Below are positions 59,532 to 64,000 of a stretch of 64,000 nucleotides of DNA, piece after piece. The notes below the pieces were generated by a model that was not told the origin of the DNA, did no database searches, and worked only from the letters and a program-made list of their open reading frames with translations. The stretch comes from Adineta ricciae (Eukaryota > Rotifera > Eurotatoria > Adinetida > Adinetidae), in NCBI GenBank assembly GCA_905250025.1, contig CAJNOJ010000152.1:186001-250000 (forward strand). Reading direction: 5' to 3'. A program made the position numbers and the translations under genes. The stretch's first letter is position 1. Each line of letters opens with the position of its first letter.

Positions 59532-60629
59532 GTGGCCAACATTCATCACATTGGTAATAGTAGCAGTAATAATAATAATATAGCTAGCAAGTCAACTACT
59601 CTTACCTCTCAATGTTTTCTAGTCATAAAATCGAACATGTTCATATATAAAATGATAATTATATCATCGACAACTAGTATTATGACCATGTCAACAAATG
59701 CTACTCTTATATCAACGAAACCTGCTGAGCAAGGTTATGACTCATCATACTTTGCAAGTATGTTCAAACGTCTTCTGATTCTCTTCGGTTCGATCTGTTT
59801 CCTTTGGTTAATCATGGGACTTGTCTTCGCTTCGCTTCAAACTTTTCGTCGGTTGAAGAAGAAAACTTCGCAGAAATTCTTTCGTTATAATCGATCATTA
59901 CCACCGACATCGCTGTTAACACCAATGGAAAGTACTTTGAGAAGTGGTTTAAGAGCTGATATTGATGACGACGATGATGATGATGACGATGACCAAGCAA
60001 GCGTTTTCACTTCCGTATCATTCCTATCCGAACGGTCGCGACCTGTACACGAACATCGACATTTCGCTGCACCATGTGAACGAATACCTGAAGAAGAATT
60101 CGAACTAACTTTACCAGTAACAGCTGGCATATCGAATCTTGCATTTAGTCGATCAACCTTAGCCTCTTCGGCGAGCGGTGGTCTCTCTCTACTCTACTAT
60201 CCCGCTTGTCGAAATTTTGCCTACTCACAGTCAACACTTGCGTCATCCACAGCTGATTTAAACACTCCAACACCATCGATAATTGTGCCAACTAATGAAC
60301 CATCTGTTGGGAAAACACGAACAAATCGCTTAGCTAATTTTAAACGACAATCATCTCAATCATCAACAACTACTACAGTTAGTCAGATTACTAATGCCAC
60401 CTATCTCTCATCGAGTAGTGCCTCGACGTCATCGAGTATTCCGCTTGTATCATTGAAAACAACNGAGTATTTTTCTCTCTTCTCCCTACTTGCATTCATT
60501 TCTTTACTCGTCACTCACAGTTCATTCTCCTGTTCTTCTTCCATCCTCATCATCCGTTCTCATCTACCAACAATATACACACACATACACACCGAACAAC
60601 ATAGAAAAGATGTTGAACTGTGTGTATAA
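59532..60629 (+). CDS. unrecognised single-pass membrane protein
   Basis: Open frame with a single strong transmembrane segment, FKRLLILFGSICFLWLIMGL then VFASL, followed by a basic stop-transfer RRLKKK. The preceding part contains MSTNATLISTKP with a possible N-glycosylation site (NAT). The start is uncertain: 59532, 59638 and 59683 are all in frame, and the last gives a cleaner short extracellular N-terminus. The cytoplasmic part has an aspartate run (DIDDDDDDDDDD, ~59957-59992) and two related motifs, NLAFSRSTLASSAS and NFAYSQSTLASSTA (~60139 and 60211). An N at 60464 is followed by a likely GT donor (GTATTTTT at 60467), so the true coding end is probably there and later exons are unseen. 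Residues after that look like intron translation. Confidence 0.55.
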   Translation: MANIHHIGNSSSNNNNIASKSTTLTSQCFLVIKSNMFIYKMIIISSTTSIMTMSTNATLISTKPAEQGYDSSYFASMFKRLLILFGSICFLWLIMGLVFASLQTFRRLKKKTSQKFFRYNRSLPPTSLLTPMESTLRSGLRADIDDDDDDDDDDQASVFTSVSFLSERSRPVHEHRHFAAPCERIPEEEFELTLPVTAGISNLAFSRSTLASSASGGLSLLYYPACRNFAYSQSTLASSTADLNTPTPSIIVPTNEPSVGKTRTNRLANFKRQSSQSSTTTTVSQITNATYLSSSSASTSSSIPLVSLKTXEYFSLFSLLAFISLLVTHSSFSCSSSILIIRSHLPTIYTHIHTEQHRKDVELCV

Positions 60630-60898
60630 CTTACACTAGCCAATATAAAAAAGCGAGAAATCTTTCTTTCTTCTCTTCTCTCTTTCTCTCTACATTTTTG
60701 GTGATGGTCATCGACTAGCCTACACAACGATAATGAGAGAACGAGAGAGACCGAGAGATAAAACATCTATATATTTTTTTTTTCTCTCAACATAGATGCG
60801 CTCTCACACATCACTCATGTGCGCGATGTTAAGTTCTTTGAATGATCAATCTATCCTAATCACGAATCTCATCATTACATATTTCTAATCAAAAATTG

Positions 60899-63767
60899 AT
60901 GTCGTTTACCAACCCGCTTCCATTTCTTGTCATCTTATTTTCCTTGCAAATATATCGATGTCAACAGCAACATTTGAACTTGTTGAATGATGACAACATA
61001 AATAATACGTCATCACCACCGTCATCATCGTCGTCGTCGTCGTTGTTGTCTTCATTCAATGAGACTTTTACTACTGGTAAGGCTCTTGAACTCAATAAAT
61101 ACACAAGAAATGAGACGTTGATGCATTTTCATCTTCACACATGCTTAAGCAAGAGTTCAACTGGAATAATAAATGTTCGATTTTGATTCTTTTGCTTGTC
61201 TTCTGTACTAGTGAAAATTAGTCAGACGAAAGACCTATACTTTCGTCATCTTCTATTCATACTTATGTTTTACGCATACATATTTCTATGTGTCTAGGTG
61301 GTACTCTTACCGAAGCATCCTTAAATAGCAATCGCTTAATACCTAAAACGGTTAGTGAATATCCATTACCATTCAATGTTCGAACGAAGTATTTAACCGA
61401 TGAAGAAGATTATACTTTATCTGAAGCAATTTCATTCTCTGTCCTGTCCAAACAACAATCGTCTTCGACAACGACTATTCTCGCTGGCTTTGCCTATGAC
61501 AACATTTATTATGTTTTCGATATCGAAGAAGGCAAACCGAAAATCATTTTTTCGCAAGACGATCTTCCTGATGTGGTCCTAACAAGCAAAGAGAATAATC
61601 CGATTAATATTAATGATGGTCAATGGCATAAATTGAATATTGAACGAGTAAATCGAAAGGTAAATTTGTCTTTCATTTTTCTTTTAGAACTAATTGTTCA
61701 TTTGCATGTTTAGCTACGATTTCAGCTCGACAACACCGAACAATCAGATATGCAATTACCGGATGGTTGGCAAACAAAGACGAACATATTCATCGGAGCT
61801 GAATTAACACCAGTGCCAAATGGAGATTTTAATGGAAAACTTGGTGATGTAAGTTGACAGAGAAAAAAGAGATAGCTAGATATTCGTTTCTTCTCTTCTA
61901 TTGAACGTTGTTGACGAAACATTCGCGAGTGATATTTTCAAGTAGCGCAGGTAGACAAGCTTTTGAAAGTTCTTTCAAGCGTATTAGCTGAATAAATTCA
62001 ACTTCACGTATTTATAAATAATGAGATATTATCGATTGTCAACCTCGTCTAATAATGACAAATTGTATTGTACATCTTCTGCTCCGATACACAATTTTGT
62101 TTTCATAAAAGAAATTAGTCTTTGATAACTTTTGTATCAACATTTCAAAAGAGCCAATTTCATTTATCATTTCACTGTACTCCCGCTGTATGCCTTTGAT
62201 GATCGTTTCATATGTGCACTCTCAGGTGTCTATGTGAATAAACCATATCACCTGTCAAAATTGTATGTTGCGAACATACTTTTTAGATAATGGATATAAT
62301 TGATAGACAATGTTCAGACGCTCATCGATCAAAATATGCGAAGGTAGACGAGTTGATATGCGCATAATGAAAAAGACGAGAGACGATTTGCTGAGCAAAA
62401 GATTTCTGACATGAAAGGAATCTTGATATGAAAAGATGTCTTTTTATTTATCTAGATTCTGGTAACGAATGCAGGCCGATCATTAAATCTTCGCGAAGAA
62501 GATACAACTGATGAGAATGAAGACAATCTAAAAGAATCATCGACGCCTTTGATATCATCTATACCATCATCAAGCGATAAAATATTTGTTGTTGTCGATA
62601 TGAAATCATCTCAAACCAAGCAGATCGTTGGTTTCCTTCGGACAGATAATAGCGAAGTTGTTGTGCCATCACCAACAAATAATCCTTTCAATACCTTATC
62701 ATTTTCCTTTCGGACACGTTCAAACGTCAGCACACTAATGCAATTCGGTCCAATTAGTTTGAACATTGACGTTGATGGATACTTGGCATTAGTTATTCGT
62801 GATAAACAAGCTCAGCGGATTTCATCCAACGACGAACAAAAACCTATCAATGATGGAAGTATCTATAGCGTTCATTTACAACGTACGGACAAGAATATCG
62901 AAGCATGGATCATGAAGAAGAATAGTTTCCAGTCTGCCAAGAAAATTTCCATGGAATTGTCATCAGCGAAATTGAACATTGATAGTTTTGTCTTCGGCCC
63001 ACGTAGTCAATTCATTGGCTGTTTAGAAAATGTGACTTACAATGAGCAAGTTATTTCCTTCAAACATTTATCATCAAACCGACAGCAATGTCCATCGAGC
63101 AGTATTGTGTTAAAATCAGCTGAAGTTCTTTCGACGAGCAATATTTTCATTGACCAAATCATTTCATTCAAGGAATACGATCGACCGTTGATTGTCCCCA
63201 TTGATTATCCGGAAGACTTTCGATTATTTTCACTTGTATTCTACACACAAGAATCGAATAGTATTATTTGTTCACTAGCGGACCGAACGTATACTAATTT
63301 TCTTACGTTGAGTATTTACAATGCACGTCTATTGTTAACATTCGATGATAAACAACGAAAGCGTTTGAAGATCTTCTTGAACGGTACTGGTCCGGTCGAC
63401 GATGGACGCGATCATGAAGTAGTGGTGAAATTAATCAATAAAAACGATTTCATTGTTGAACTCGACGGAAATGTGGTGATGAAGAAAATCAGCGAAACAT
63501 TTCGTATTCAAACGATTTACATCGGCCAACTGGATAGTTTTCTCAAAGAAAAGCATGCGAGTTTGGATGGTGATAACTTCGTTGGCTGTATTAAGAATGT
63601 CATGTTAAATGAACGAGCTGTTATCAAACTAGATCATATTCATCATGCCGGACGACTGACCAATGTTTGTCAATTATCAAAACGTGGACGTAAGTTAATC
63701 AATATCGATCTTTCTACTACATTTTCACATGATTGAATCGAATTGATCGACAGATCTCTCGATCTGA
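60899..63767 (+). CDS. secreted protein with three laminin-G domains (neurexin/laminin-like)
   Basis: Exons 60899-61076, 61298-61659, 61714-61848, 62456-63689 and 63754-63767 join in frame. A signal peptide (NPLPFLVILFSLQIYRC) is followed by a Ser-rich spacer. LamG 1 (61.3-61.85 kb) contains ISFSVLSKQ, NINDGQWHKLNIERVNRKLR and TNIFIGAEL. LamG 2 (~62.58-63.1 kb) contains LSFSFRTRSN, LMQFGPISLNIDVDGYLALV and FIGCLENVTYN. LamG 3 (~63.15-63.69 kb) contains FRLFSLVFYTQESN, VDDGRDHEVVVKL and FVGCIKNVMLN. The GCL/GCI.NV.N ends are the usual LamG closing motif. No EGF repeat lies between domains, unlike classical neurexin. If the 63690 intron is used as read, the frame stops soon after (GHLSI), giving a secreted product; alternative exons beyond the window edge remain possible. 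Confidence 0.72.
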
Positions 63768-64000
63768 TCATTGGTGAGACACCAAATGAAGATAATTATT
63801 ATCTCCAACATTCATTTCGTCAATCATTGTTGACAATTTTGAATAGTAAATCAAGTGTGTACAAAGCACTTCGTTTTTCGAGGAGAAGTTCCTTCAGGCA
63901 AGAGCACTCTTGTCAAGTTCATTGATTTTACACGTCGAGAGCACTTATTCTTAACTATTCGTTTATTGAATTTAATGAAAACATCCTCGTAGTTTAAAAT

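Noticed and set aside
63830..63955. Frame reading GEVPSGKSTLVKF, resembling a P-loop
   Set aside because: The frame is short, has no preceding beta-strand or following Walker B, and ends at TAG by the window edge; chance match is likely.

Overview
The window is animal nuclear DNA. The genes are broken by short AT-rich GT..AG introns, mostly about 50-60 bp, and they encode metazoan orthologues: SNRK, Ran, FBXO4, hnRNP L, YDJC and the synaptic protein RIM. The compact genes, tiny introns and expanded F-box/LRR genes beside young transposons fit a bdelloid rotifer best. That taxon is an inference; the sequence directly supports only an AT-rich invertebrate with a nervous system.

Layout. 1-17.6 kb is an ordered block of conserved genes: the last exon of an upstream gene (tentative), SNRK-type kinase (+), Ran GTPase (+), a two-exon gene with two AKAP-like helices (+), FBXO4 (-) head-to-head with hnRNP L (+), then an acid lipase (-) tail-to-tail with hnRNP L. 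46.8-64 kb is a second conserved block: YDJC deacetylase (+), a decayed unrecognised gene (-), RIM (+), an unrecognised single-pass membrane protein (+) and a secreted laminin-G protein (+).

Between them, 17.6-46.5 kb is an accessory island. It holds a young non-autonomous LTR element with identical LTRs, a TIR element, a palindromic foldback-like element, a ~122-126 bp satellite, a PIF1-type helicase fragment, an N-lobe-less MEK-like kinase, and four copies (two complete or nearly so, two truncated at N joints) of a roughly 5-6 kb unit carrying F-box/LRR genes on the minus strand. A fifth, truncated and inverted LRR gene end lies on the plus strand at 45.1 kb.

The most distinctive system is the F-box/LRR family. 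One exon encodes the F-box. It is followed by 12 (copy A), at least 6 (copy B, cut by an N) or 16 (copy C) LRR exons. Each LRR exon is 84 nt, encodes one 28-residue RNI-type repeat, starts and ends in phase 0, and is separated from the next by a near-constant intron of about 57 bp. Any subset or number of these cassettes keeps the frame, so unequal crossing-over or exon skipping can change the recognition surface freely. The predicted products would be SCF ubiquitin-ligase adaptors with variable binding surfaces.

Caveats: single Ns at 28878, 31574, 34982 and 60464, and 36 Ns at 40486-40521, sit at or near sequence discontinuities, so the order and number of island copies may partly be an assembly product. 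Exon ends were read by eye from splice consensus and reading frame.
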